From Rikenella microfusus (GTDB lineage Bacteria > Bacteroidota > Bacteroidia > Bacteroidales > SZUA-534), in NCBI GenBank assembly GCA_020719105.1, contig DYQV01000160.1, positions 1 through 6,035 of the forward strand: DNA of 6,035 nt, written 5' to 3'. The stretch's first letter is position 1. Every line of letters starts with the position of its first letter. The notes under the pieces are model-generated. The model worked only from the letters and a program-made list of their open reading frames with translations, did no database searches and was not told where the DNA came from. A program made the position numbers and the translations under genes. Positions 1-6,035 of this stretch are shown piece by piece.

Positions 1-34
1 TAAAATAAGAATCATTGCTATTCCAACAAGCGGA

Positions 35-3000
35 TTAATATTCGTCCCAGCTTTTAATTTCCAAATCTTCCGGGGTCATTTTACAGAAACTGTAAATAAA
101 CGCACTGGCCAAACGGGCATTGGTAATTAATGGTATGTTATAATCAATGGCACTGCGACGGATGGTATAATCGTTGGCCAATTCCTCTTTACTTAAATCT
201 TTAGGAATGTTTATAACCAAATCAATCATTTTTCCGCGGATGTAGTCAATAACATTGGGTTTTTCGTTTTCATCGGGCCAATGGAGCGCCGTTACCGGGA
301 TGCCGTTCAATTGCAGGAATTGAGCGGTGCCTTTGGTGCCAAACAGGTTATACCCTTTTTCGATAAGCATTCGGCACGAATTGACCAATTCTACCTTCGA
401 ACGCATGGGTCCGGTGCTCAACAGAATGTTCTTTTTGGGCACGGTATAGCCCACCGATAGCATGGCTTTCAAAATAGCTTCGTAATAACTGTCGCCAATG
501 CAGCCTACCTCACCGGTGGAGGCCATATCTACCCCCAAAATGGGATCGGCTTTGGCCAATCGAGAAAAGCTGAACTGCGGTGCTTTTACTCCAATGCAGT
601 CCAATTCAAAAATTGACTTATCGAGTTTTTCCACATGAATGCCCAACATTACTTTGGTGGCCATTTCAATCAAATTCACTTTAAGTACTTTCGATACAAA
701 AGGGAAACTCCGCGATGCGCGAAGGTTGCATTCTATTACTTTTATATCGTTGTCCTTGGCCAGGAATTGCATGTTGAACGGACCGGTAATTTCCAGTTCT
801 TTTGCAATGGCTTTGCTTATTTTCTTGATGCGCCGAACGGTTTCGAAATAGATTTTTTGGGGAGGAAAAACCATGGTAGCATCACCGGAGTGCACTCCGG
901 CAAATTCCACGTGTTCCGAAATGGCGTAACTTATCAGTTCTCCTTGACTTGCCACGGCATCAATTTCAATTTCCTTGGCTTCTTCAATAAACTCCGATAC
1001 AACCACGGGATGTTGTTTGGAAACTTTAGTGGCAAGATTCAGGAAATGTTCCAGTTCAATTTTATTGGATACGACATTCATGGCAGCTCCTGAAAGCACG
1101 TAACTTGGACGGATTAAAAGCGGAAACCCCACTTTATCGGCAAAACCATAAATATCATCAATACTGGTTAGTTCATTCCAACGGGGTTGATCGATTCCCA
1201 GTTTATCGCACATACTGGAGAACTTGTTGCGATCTTCGGCCCGGTCGATGGAAATGGGCGAGGTTCCCAAAATTGGAACGTGCTGCCGGTGCAACCTCAT
1301 AGCCAAGTTGTTCGGAATTTGACCCCCTGTGGAAACAATCACTCCACGGGGACACTCCAAATCGGTAATATCGAGTACCCGTTCCAGCGACAATTCATCG
1401 AAATACAGCCGGTCACACACATCGTAATCGGTACTCACCGTTTCGGGATTGTAATTGATCATGATGCTCCGGAATCCCTCTTTCTTAATGGTCTGCAAAG
1501 CATTTACCCCACACCAGTCGAACTCCACGCTGCTTCCAATACGGTAAGCTCCCGAACCCAAAACCGTAACCGATTGGTTGTCGTGTACAAATTCCACATC
1601 GTGTTCGGTACCGGAATAGGTAAGGTATAAATAATTGGTCTGGGCCGGATATTCAGCAGCCAATGTATCTATTTGTTTCACATAAGGCACTATTCCCGCT
1701 TTTTTTCGGAAGTCGCGGACTATATTCATATTGCTTTCCATATTCGAAGATTCACTATGGAGTATCATGCGGGCCAACTGAAAATCGGAAAATCCGCGCA
1801 CTTTAGCTTCTTTTATCAGTTCCAATGGGGTTTCATCAAGGGAATTAAAGGGTGTAATTTTATTTTTCAGATCAAAAATATTCTTCAACTTAACCAGAAA
1901 CCAGTTGTCAATTTTAGTAAGTTCATGTATCCTATCAATGCTGTATCCAGCTTCCAATGCCGCTTGGATGGCAAAAATGCGCATATCGGTGGGTTTGGTC
2001 AGCTCTTCGTCAATGTTATCGAAAACAATGTCGCGGTTGCCCACAAACCCGTGCATGCCTTGTCCAATCATCCGCAACCCTTTTTGTATGGCTTCTTCAA
2101 AGTTTCGTCCAATGCTCATCACCTCTCCCACACTTTTCATGGAGCTGCCAATTTCCTTGCTTACCCCACTGAATTTGCCTAAATCCCAACGGGGAATTTT
2201 GCATACGATATAATCTAAGGCTGGTTCAAAAAAGGCGCTGGTGGTTTTGGTAATGGAGTTTTTCAATTCAAAAAGGCCATAACCCAACCCGAGTTTTGCT
2301 GCCACAAAAGCCAAGGGATAACCGGTAGCTTTCGATGCCAAGGCACTGGAGCGTGATAACCGGGCATTTACTTCAATTACACGGTAATCTTCACTTTCGG
2401 GGTCAAGGGCATATTGTACGTTGCATTCGCCCACAATACCAATGTGGCGGATAATTTTTATGGCCAGTTCGCGCAGTTTATGATATTCAGCGTTTGAAAG
2501 GGTTTGTGAAGGTGCTACCACAATACTTTCACCCGTATGGATTCCCAGCGGGTCGAAGTTTTCCATGTTACAAACCGTGATGCAATTGTCGTAACGGTCA
2601 CGCACCACCTCATATTCCACTTCTTTCCATCCTTTGAGCGATTCCTCGAGCAAAACCTGAGGTGAAAAAGCAAAAGCATTGTTACAGATGTTTATCAGTT
2701 CCACGTCGTTGTTGCAAAAGCCTGAGCCCAAACCACCCAATGCATAAGCCGCACGGACAATAATAGGATAACCCAGTTTTTCGATGGCTATTTTTGCTTC
2801 GTCTAAATTGTTCACCGCATAACTCCGCGCTGTTTTTACCTGAATCTGATCCAGTTTTTTAACAAAAAGGTCGCGATCCTCGGTATCTTTAATGGCTTGC
2901 ACTGGCGTTCCCAGCACACGTACGTTGTATTTTTCGAGTACGCCGCTGTCGTGAAGTTTTATTCCACAGTTGAGGGCTGTTTGCCCGCCAAATGCCAATA

Positions 3001-3253
3001 AAATTCCCTGCGGTTTTTCCTTGATAATTACCCGCTCCACAAATTCAGGGTTAACGGGTAAAAAATAGATTTTATCGGCTATGCCTTCCGAAGTTTGCAC
3101 GGTGGCAATGTTCGGGTTGATGAGTACTGTTTCCACGCCTTCTTCGCGTAAGGCTTTAAGGGCTTGTGAACCTGAATAGTCGAACTCACCGGCCTCACCA
3201 ATTTTTAGGGCTCCTGAACCCAGTACAATTACTTTTTTTATGCTGCTGTCCAT
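35..3253 (-). CDS. carB: Carbamoyl-phosphate synthase large subunit, eukaryote-like (CAD/CPS1-type)
   Basis: This is the cytoplasmic synthetase subunit, which makes carbamoyl phosphate from bicarbonate, two ATP and ammonia channelled from CarA, feeding arginine and pyrimidine synthesis. At 1072 residues it is full length (E. coli CarB is 1073). Seen in order: the first ATP-grasp half (about 1-400) with R167, the glycine loop GGLGSG (173-178) and metal ligands Q280, E294 and N296; a linking oligomerisation region (about 400-555); the second ATP-grasp half (about 560-935) with R715, Q829, E841 and N843; and an MGS-like effector domain (about 940-1072). Many stretches match human CAD/CPS1 better than E. 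coli, for example GSGALKIGEAGEFDYSGSQ (12-30), AEYPAQTNYLYLTY (533-546), SSVEFDW (574-580) and SGAAMNV (721-727). The E. coli ornithine-site Glu892 aligns with A891, while E783 and D791 are kept. The start follows the carA stop by 15 bases, with no Shine-Dalgarno sequence. The function is secure; the regulation is inferred. Confidence 0.97.
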   Translation of the reverse strand: MDSSIKKVIVLGSGALKIGEAGEFDYSGSQALKALREEGVETVLINPNIATVQTSEGIADKIYFLPVNPEFVERVIIKEKPQGILLAFGGQTALNCGIKLHDSGVLEKYNVRVLGTPVQAIKDTEDRDLFVKKLDQIQVKTARSYAVNNLDEAKIAIEKLGYPIIVRAAYALGGLGSGFCNNDVELINICNNAFAFSPQVLLEESLKGWKEVEYEVVRDRYDNCITVCNMENFDPLGIHTGESIVVAPSQTLSNAEYHKLRELAIKIIRHIGIVGECNVQYALDPESEDYRVIEVNARLSRSSALASKATGYPLAFVAAKLGLGYGLFELKNSITKTTSAFFEPALDYIVCKIPRWDLGKFSGVSKEIGSSMKSVGEVMSIGRNFEEAIQKGLRMIGQGMHGFVGNRDIVFDNIDEELTKPTDMRIFAIQAALEAGYSIDRIHELTKIDNWFLVKLKNIFDLKNKITPFNSLDETPLELIKEAKVRGFSDFQLARMILHSESSNMESNMNIVRDFRKKAGIVPYVKQIDTLAAEYPAQTNYLYLTYSGTEHDVEFVHDNQSVTVLGSGAYRIGSSVEFDWCGVNALQTIKKEGFRSIMINYNPETVSTDYDVCDRLYFDELSLERVLDITDLECPRGVIVSTGGQIPNNLAMRLHRQHVPILGTSPISIDRAEDRNKFSSMCDKLGIDQPRWNELTSIDDIYGFADKVGFPLLIRPSYVLSGAAMNVVSNKIELEHFLNLATKVSKQHPVVVSEFIEEAKEIEIDAVASQGELISYAISEHVEFAGVHSGDATMVFPPQKIYFETVRRIKKISKAIAKELEITGPFNMQFLAKDNDIKVIECNLRASRSFPFVSKVLKVNLIEMATKVMLGIHVEKLDKSIFELDCIGVKAPQFSFSRLAKADPILGVDMASTGEVGCIGDSYYEAILKAMLSVGYTVPKKNILLSTGPMRSKVELVNSCRMLIEKGYNLFGTKGTAQFLQLNGIPVTALHWPDENEKPNVIDYIRGKMIDLVINIPKDLSKEELANDYTIRRSAIDYNIPLITNARLASAFIYSFCKMTPEDLEIKSWDEY

Positions 3254-3268
3254 GTTTTTAAATGGGTC

Positions 3269-4348
3269 TTATTTCGTATTCTTAATCATGTCAATAAACT
3301 GCTCAAACAAGAAGGCGGTGTCGGTTGGTCCACCAGAAGCTTCGGGATGAAACTGGGTTGCAAAAATGGGCTTGCTTTTGTGGCGGATCCCTTCGCAGGT
3401 CTGGTCGTTCAGGTTGGTAAAATAGGGTATATAATCGCCTTTAAGCTTTTGATGATCCACCGCAAAGCCGTGGTTCTGCGAAGTAACAAAACAGCGGTTT
3501 GTTTCATGCTGTATCACCGGCTGGTTGTGGCTCCGGTGGCCGTATTTCAGCTTATAGGTTTCGGCCCCACTAGCAATTCCCAGCAATTGGCTGCCTAAAC
3601 AAATACCAAAAATGGGCTGGTTTTTTCCCATGGCAATTCCCAGTTGCTGAATGGCCGGTTTGCATATAGTAGGGTCACCCGGACCGTTACTGATAAAAAG
3701 TCCATCGTATTCATCCTTTGAGTAATCGTAATTCCATGGAACCCGAATAACGGTGGTGTCATAATTTAGTAAGCTGCGCACAATGTTGAATTTCACGCCA
3801 CAGTCCACTAACATTACTTTGTGTTTTCCATTTCCGTAACTGGTTTTTTCTTTAATGCTTACGGTATCCACCAGGTTTTCCACATTCGGGTCGTACCATT
3901 CAATATCTTGATCGTCAATAACTATTTTACCTAACATGCAACCGTATTCCCTAAGAACTTTGGTGAGTGCGCGGGTATCAACCCCAAAAATAGCGGGTAC
4001 CCTGTTATCAGTCAGCCATTTACCAAGGCTTTGTTCGGCGTTCCAATGGCTGTATTCAAAGGAATAATCCGAAATTACCAATCCGGAAATGTGGATTTTA
4101 TCGGATTCAAAATATTGCAGCAGTCCGTTTTTAGTTTCCATTTTTGGAACCCCATAGTTCCCGATTAAAGGAAAAGTGGAAACCAAAATCTGACCTTTAT
4201 ATGAGGGGTCGGTCAAACTCTCAGGGTAACCCGTCATTGCGGTATTAAAAACCACTTCGCCGGCTACGGAATGCGGAAAACCGAAAGACTTTCCTGAAAA
4301 CTCTTTGCCATTTTCTAAAATCAGTCTTGCGTTTAAAGCTTTTGCCAT
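3269..4348 (-). CDS. carA: Carbamoyl-phosphate synthase small subunit (glutamine amidotransferase)
   Basis: This is the glutaminase partner of CarB: it hydrolyses glutamine and passes ammonia through a tunnel to the large subunit. Its 359 residues fit the family. The N-terminal small-chain domain (about 1-145) carries the conserved GEVVFNTAMTGYPESLTDPS block (30-49) and GVDTRALTKVLREYG (122-136). The C-terminal class I amidotransferase domain (about 177-355) has NGPGDP (221-226), the nucleophile C250 in GICLGSQ, NHG (292-294) and the catalytic pair H334/E336 in FHPEASGGP. The residue three after the nucleophile is Ser (S253), where E. coli has His272; the catalytic triad itself is intact. The gene begins 11 bases after the argR stop, and carB follows 15 bases after its own stop, so the three genes are almost certainly cotranscribed. 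The leader before the ATG is A/T-rich without a Shine-Dalgarno sequence, as is usual in Bacteroidota. Confidence 0.97.
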   Translation of the reverse strand: MAKALNARLILENGKEFSGKSFGFPHSVAGEVVFNTAMTGYPESLTDPSYKGQILVSTFPLIGNYGVPKMETKNGLLQYFESDKIHISGLVISDYSFEYSHWNAEQSLGKWLTDNRVPAIFGVDTRALTKVLREYGCMLGKIVIDDQDIEWYDPNVENLVDTVSIKEKTSYGNGKHKVMLVDCGVKFNIVRSLLNYDTTVIRVPWNYDYSKDEYDGLFISNGPGDPTICKPAIQQLGIAMGKNQPIFGICLGSQLLGIASGAETYKLKYGHRSHNQPVIQHETNRCFVTSQNHGFAVDHQKLKGDYIPYFTNLNDQTCEGIRHKSKPIFATQFHPEASGGPTDTAFLFEQFIDMIKNTK

Positions 4349-4359
4349 TAAAAATAATT

Positions 4360-4836
4360 TTAAAGGAGTTTATCTATTAAATCGGGAAATTCTTTAATCA
4401 TGGCCTGGCGTACTTCAACAGAAGAGTAGCCCTCACGGATGACAAATAAGATGGTATCGTTTCCGGCAAGTGTTCCCATTATGGATGAAATATTCAGTGC
4501 ATCGATGGCTGAGGCGATGGTATGCGAAAAAGCTGGAATGGTCTTAATTACGCCCATATTCCCTGAAAACTCGAGGGACAAAAAACCATCCATGGTTTGT
4601 TTGCCGGCAGGGCTAGTATGTATGGCTGTAATGTCATTTGGAAGCACGTAGCGGTATGAACCTTCGCCGTCGGGCATTTTAGCCACTTTTAGCAGCTTCA
4701 AATCGCGCGATAAAGTGGCTTGTGTAATTTGAAATCCTTTGGAAATGAGTTGGTTGAGCAGTTCTTCCTGTGAGGTAAGGTGCCCTGAATGAATGATTTT
4801 TTTAATTTCGGTGAGCCGTTGGCTTTTGTTATCCAT
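4360..4836 (-). CDS. argR: Arginine repressor ArgR
   Basis: This is the arginine-dependent hexameric repressor of arginine genes. Its 158 residues are typical. The N-terminal winged helix-turn-helix (about 1-70) includes SQEELLNQL and the recognition helix QATLSRDLKLL (39-49, with S43 and R44). The C-terminal oligomerisation and arginine-binding domain (about 80-158) has PAFSHTIASAID (101-112) and GTLAGNDTILFV (121-132). In this last motif N126 replaces the first Asp of the usual GDDT (Asp128 in E. coli); D127 is kept. The ATG at 4836 is the first possible start in this frame, because an in-frame TGA (4839-4837) directly precedes it. It is the first gene of the argR-carA-carB operon, and tandem ARG-box-like sites overlap its promoter, so it probably represses itself and carAB. 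The family call is secure; the effect of N126 on arginine response is unknown. Confidence 0.95.
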   Translation of the reverse strand: MDNKSQRLTEIKKIIHSGHLTSQEELLNQLISKGFQITQATLSRDLKLLKVAKMPDGEGSYRYVLPNDITAIHTSPAGKQTMDGFLSLEFSGNMGVIKTIPAFSHTIASAIDALNISSIMGTLAGNDTILFVIREGYSSVEVRQAMIKEFPDLIDKLL

Positions 4837-4837
4837 T

Positions 4838-4850
4838 CAATTCTGAATTG
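4838..4850. repeat. Perfect 13-bp palindrome at the argR translation start
   Basis: CAATTC-T-GAATTG is a perfect 6-bp inverted repeat around one base. It ends two bases before the argR ATG and overlaps the edge of the promoter-distal ARG-box-like site. In RNA it could form a small hairpin (five pairs, three-base loop) where the ribosome must land. As DNA it could be an extra repressor half-site pair, but it matches the ARG-box core poorly (7 of 14). Confidence 0.55.
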
Positions 4851-4864
4851 TATATTTATCCATT
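4847..4864. promoter_or_regulatory. ARG-box-like ArgR operator, promoter-distal copy
   Basis: The core TGTATATTTATCCA (4849-4862, plus strand) matches 11 of 14 positions of the E. coli ARG-box core TGAATAATTATTCA. It lies between the inferred transcription start and the argR ATG. Its centre is 21 bp from the centre of the second site, the spacing of paired ARG boxes (two 18-bp boxes with a 3-bp gap) in E. coli. Binding by this ArgR is inferred from position and pattern. Confidence 0.65.
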
Positions 4865-4867
4865 CAG

Positions 4868-4885
4868 GATGCAAAAATATACAAA
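4868..4885. promoter_or_regulatory. ARG-box-like ArgR operator overlapping the -7 box
   Basis: The core TGCAAAAATATACA (4870-4883, plus strand) matches 10 of 14 positions of the ARG-box core and covers the inferred -7 element. Together with the other site it forms a larger dyad: TTGTATATTT (4848-4857) and AAATATACAA (4875-4884) are perfect 10-bp inverted repeats, with a further ATCC/GGAT pair (4858-4861 and 4867-4870) between them. The outer halves of both boxes are therefore the best conserved. Confidence 0.65.
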
Positions 4886-4901
4886 GATTGGGAAACCACA
4901 A
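4872..4901 (-). promoter_or_regulatory. Probable Bacteroidota-type promoter of argR-carA-carB
   Basis: Read on the minus strand, TATTTTTG (4879-4872) fits the Bacteroidota -7 consensus TAnnTTTG. CTTG (4902-4899) matches three of four bases of the -33 TTTG element, with a 19-bp spacer to the -7 box. Transcription would start near 4868-4863, giving an argR leader of only about 30 bases. The -7 box lies wholly inside the upstream ARG-box-like site, as expected for repression by blocking polymerase. The start site is inferred. Confidence 0.6.
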
Positions 4902-4960
4902 GCAATAGTTATTAACATTTCAAGGTATTTGGAAAAAGAAACCGGGCAATCCTTTGTTAA

Positions 4961-5005
4961 GTCACCGGATGACTTATTTTTTCGATGAAAAAATCATCCG
5001 ATGAC
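4961..5005 (-). terminator. Large imperfect dyad after the S74 gene; possible 3'-end hairpin or terminator
   Basis: The arms 4961-4972 and 4994-5005 pair over 12 positions, with one C/A mismatch on the plus strand that becomes a G-U wobble in the minus-strand transcript. Inside them a run of six T (4977-4982) can pair with six A (4988-4993) around the five-base loop CGATG. It begins 17 bases after the TAA of the S74 gene and is the only strong structure before the argR promoter, so it may end or stabilise that transcript. No U-tract follows the stem in either direction, so a classic intrinsic terminator is not supported. Confidence 0.4.
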
Positions 5006-5022
5006 ATTATGATAATATAAAC

Positions 5023-6035
5023 TTACTTATTCAATAGTGCTTTTATTTCGGCCAATTGGGTTTTGAGCTGATCCACTTCCGATTGCAGGGCTTCATTTTT
5101 TGTATTTAATTCCTGTACAGCCTTTACAAGGGGCACAGTTAAAAGGGAATAGTCGATGCTGTAATTATCGTTTTCATTGGATGGGGAATGCACCCCGTTA
5201 AATTCAAAACCGGACTCTTTAGCTGCTCTATCCACCTCTTGGGCTACAAAGCCCGACCTCTTGATGGCTTTTGATTCGGTATAATCTTTTTTGCTTATTA
5301 TTTCATTTCTCTTTTTATCCGAAACATTTTTTAATAAAAACTCATCGTATTGTTGGGTGTTAAAAGTGTAAATAACGGGGTTTAAGCGGGTTATAAAATC
5401 GAGCCCTTTTACTTCAGCTTTGTCCATGGTTTTAAACCTTCCATCGGAAACAGTGCTCCAACCAACCTGTCCTCCAATCCATACAATATTAGGATCTCCT
5501 ATTTGAACTTGGTTACTGATTGTAACCTGAGCATTGGCACCCAAAGCTGTTGAGTTAACAAGATTAGCTGAGGTTATAAAAGAGTTGTATCCCACAGCCG
5601 TATTTAAATTGGAATTGGTTGAATTCCATAAAGCTAATGTTCCAACTGCTGTATTTCCATTTCCTGTGGTGTTGGAATACAATGCCTGGTAACCTGTGGC
5701 AGTATTACCATTGGCCGTTGAATTAGAATACATAGCCATTAAACCGTTCGCTGTATTAGAACTTCCTGTTGTATTGGAATATAAAGAGTTTAAACCACTT
5801 GCTGTATTATACAATCCGATTGTATTGGAATAGAGTGCGTTCTCGCCAAAAGCTGCATTGGCATTTCCTTCGGTATTACTAAAAAGAGCCCGGAATCCTG
5901 ATGCCACATTGTAATTACCAATGGTGTTTTTGCTGCCACTTTGGTTACCTATAAAAACATTGTGATAGCCGGAACTGTTGGTAAATCCGGCACTATCCCC
6001 TATAAAAATATTGCTGTAACCGGTAGTATTTTCAT
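5023..6035 (-). CDS. Repeat-containing protein with C-terminal S74 (intramolecular chaperone) domain, 5' end missing
   Basis: The frame is open from the window edge to the TAA at 5025-5023, giving 336 visible residues; the start and any signal peptide lie outside. A GTG at 5907 is just an internal Val codon within the repeats, so it is not a convincing start. Residues 8-160 are nine 17-residue units of the form NTAxGxxALYSNTTGxx, which suggest a beta-roll of the YadA-head or tail-fibre kind. After a short linker (IVWIGGQVGW, residues 183-192) comes an S74 domain: S196-D197 in SDGRFK is the family's autocleavage site, followed by LNPVIYTFN, SGFVAQEVD (260-268) and IDYSLLTVPLVKAVQEL. The C-terminus (about 300-336) is a predicted coiled coil. 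In phage fibres this domain drives trimer folding and then cuts itself off; here that would release the last 140 residues. The cellular role is not known; a surface adhesin or fibre is plausible. I see no T9SS sorting domain at the C-terminus. Confidence 0.88.
   Translation of the reverse strand, partial: ENTTGYSNIFIGDSAGFTNSSGYHNVFIGNQSGSKNTIGNYNVASGFRALFSNTEGNANAAFGENALYSNTIGLYNTASGLNSLYSNTTGSSNTANGLMAMYSNSTANGNTATGYQALYSNTTGNGNTAVGTLALWNSTNSNLNTAVGYNSFITSANLVNSTALGANAQVTISNQVQIGDPNIVWIGGQVGWSTVSDGRFKTMDKAEVKGLDFITRLNPVIYTFNTQQYDEFLLKNVSDKKRNEIISKKDYTESKAIKRSGFVAQEVDRAAKESGFEFNGVHSPSNENDNYSIDYSLLTVPLVKAVQELNTKNEALQSEVDQLKTQLAEIKALLNK
5554..6035 (-). repeat. Tandem 51-bp (17-residue) coding repeats
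   Basis: Nine complete units run in phase from 6012 down to 5554, and the last seven codons or so of a further unit run into the window edge. Each unit begins with an Asn codon, usually followed by Thr-Ala or a similar pair, then a Gly at unit position 5; most units carry a Tyr-Ser-Asn or related triplet in the middle. Codons differ between units at third positions, so the array looks old and kept by protein-level selection rather than recently expanded. The array continues beyond the window, so the total unit number is unknown. Confidence 0.9.

Noticed and set aside
1..15. A minus-strand ATG (15-13) 20 bases after the carB stop, opening MILIL to the window edge
   Set aside because: Only five codons are visible, far too few to call a further operon gene, though the spacing would allow one.
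635..2213. Several plus-strand open frames of 65 to 169 codons inside carB
   Set aside because: They lie wholly antisense to a strongly conserved gene, look like no known family, and have the skewed composition expected of shadow frames.
3347..3598. Plus-strand open frame of 83 codons inside carA
   Set aside because: It is antisense to the conserved amidotransferase domain and has no family features of its own.
4362..4368. AAAGGAG, a Shine-Dalgarno-like string on the plus strand
   Set aside because: No plus-strand gene starts after it; on the coding strand it is just the end of argR.
4698..4901. Minus-strand open frame of 67 codons overlapping the argR start and promoter
   Set aside because: It is out of frame with argR and would need to start upstream of the inferred promoter.
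4906..4960. Possible second promoter or small gene in the remainder of the intergenic region
   Set aside because: I see no good -7/-33 pair, no open frame with a start and no repeat in this stretch.
5023..6035. The S74 gene as evidence of a prophage
   Set aside because: No other phage gene is visible, codon use does not stand out, and S74 domains are also found on non-phage proteins in Bacteroidota.

Overview
The window looks like a chromosomal segment from a member of the Bacteroidota. Three things point there: the genes start without Shine-Dalgarno sequences and instead have A/T-rich leaders; a Bacteroidota-type -7 box (TAnnTTTG form) lies upstream of argR; and an exported-type protein of 17-residue repeats ending in an S74 chaperone domain is present, a kind common in this phylum. 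This placement is an inference; no rRNA or other phylogenetic marker is in view. All four genes are on the minus strand, so transcription runs from high to low coordinates.

Positions 6035 to 5023 hold the 3' part of a gene whose start lies outside the window. Its product has at least nine 17-residue repeats (a YadA-head-like beta-roll or tail-fibre stalk), then a peptidase S74 intramolecular chaperone domain and a C-terminal coiled coil. Positions 5022 to 4837 are a 186-base intergenic region. It holds a large dyad (4961-5005) just past that gene, then a probable promoter whose -7 element is covered by two ARG-box-like operators with centres 21 bp apart.

Positions 4836 to 35 are a tight operon argR-carA-carB, with gaps of 11 and 15 bases. 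ArgR is the arginine-sensing repressor. CarA (glutaminase) and CarB (synthetase) together make carbamoyl phosphate from glutamine, bicarbonate and ATP for arginine and pyrimidine synthesis. The layout implies a simple loop in which ArgR represses its own gene together with carAB when arginine is plentiful.

The most interesting content is in known families. CarB has the sequence signatures of the eukaryotic CAD/CPS1 type rather than the E. coli type. These include loss of a glutamate of the E. coli ornithine site and, in the C-terminal effector domain, a Thr/Thr/Trp/Asn pattern like the N-acetylglutamate pocket of human CPS1. ArgR has Asn where the first Asp of the arginine-binding GDDT motif is normally found. 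I see no mobile element, CRISPR array, RNA gene or wholly new system in this window.
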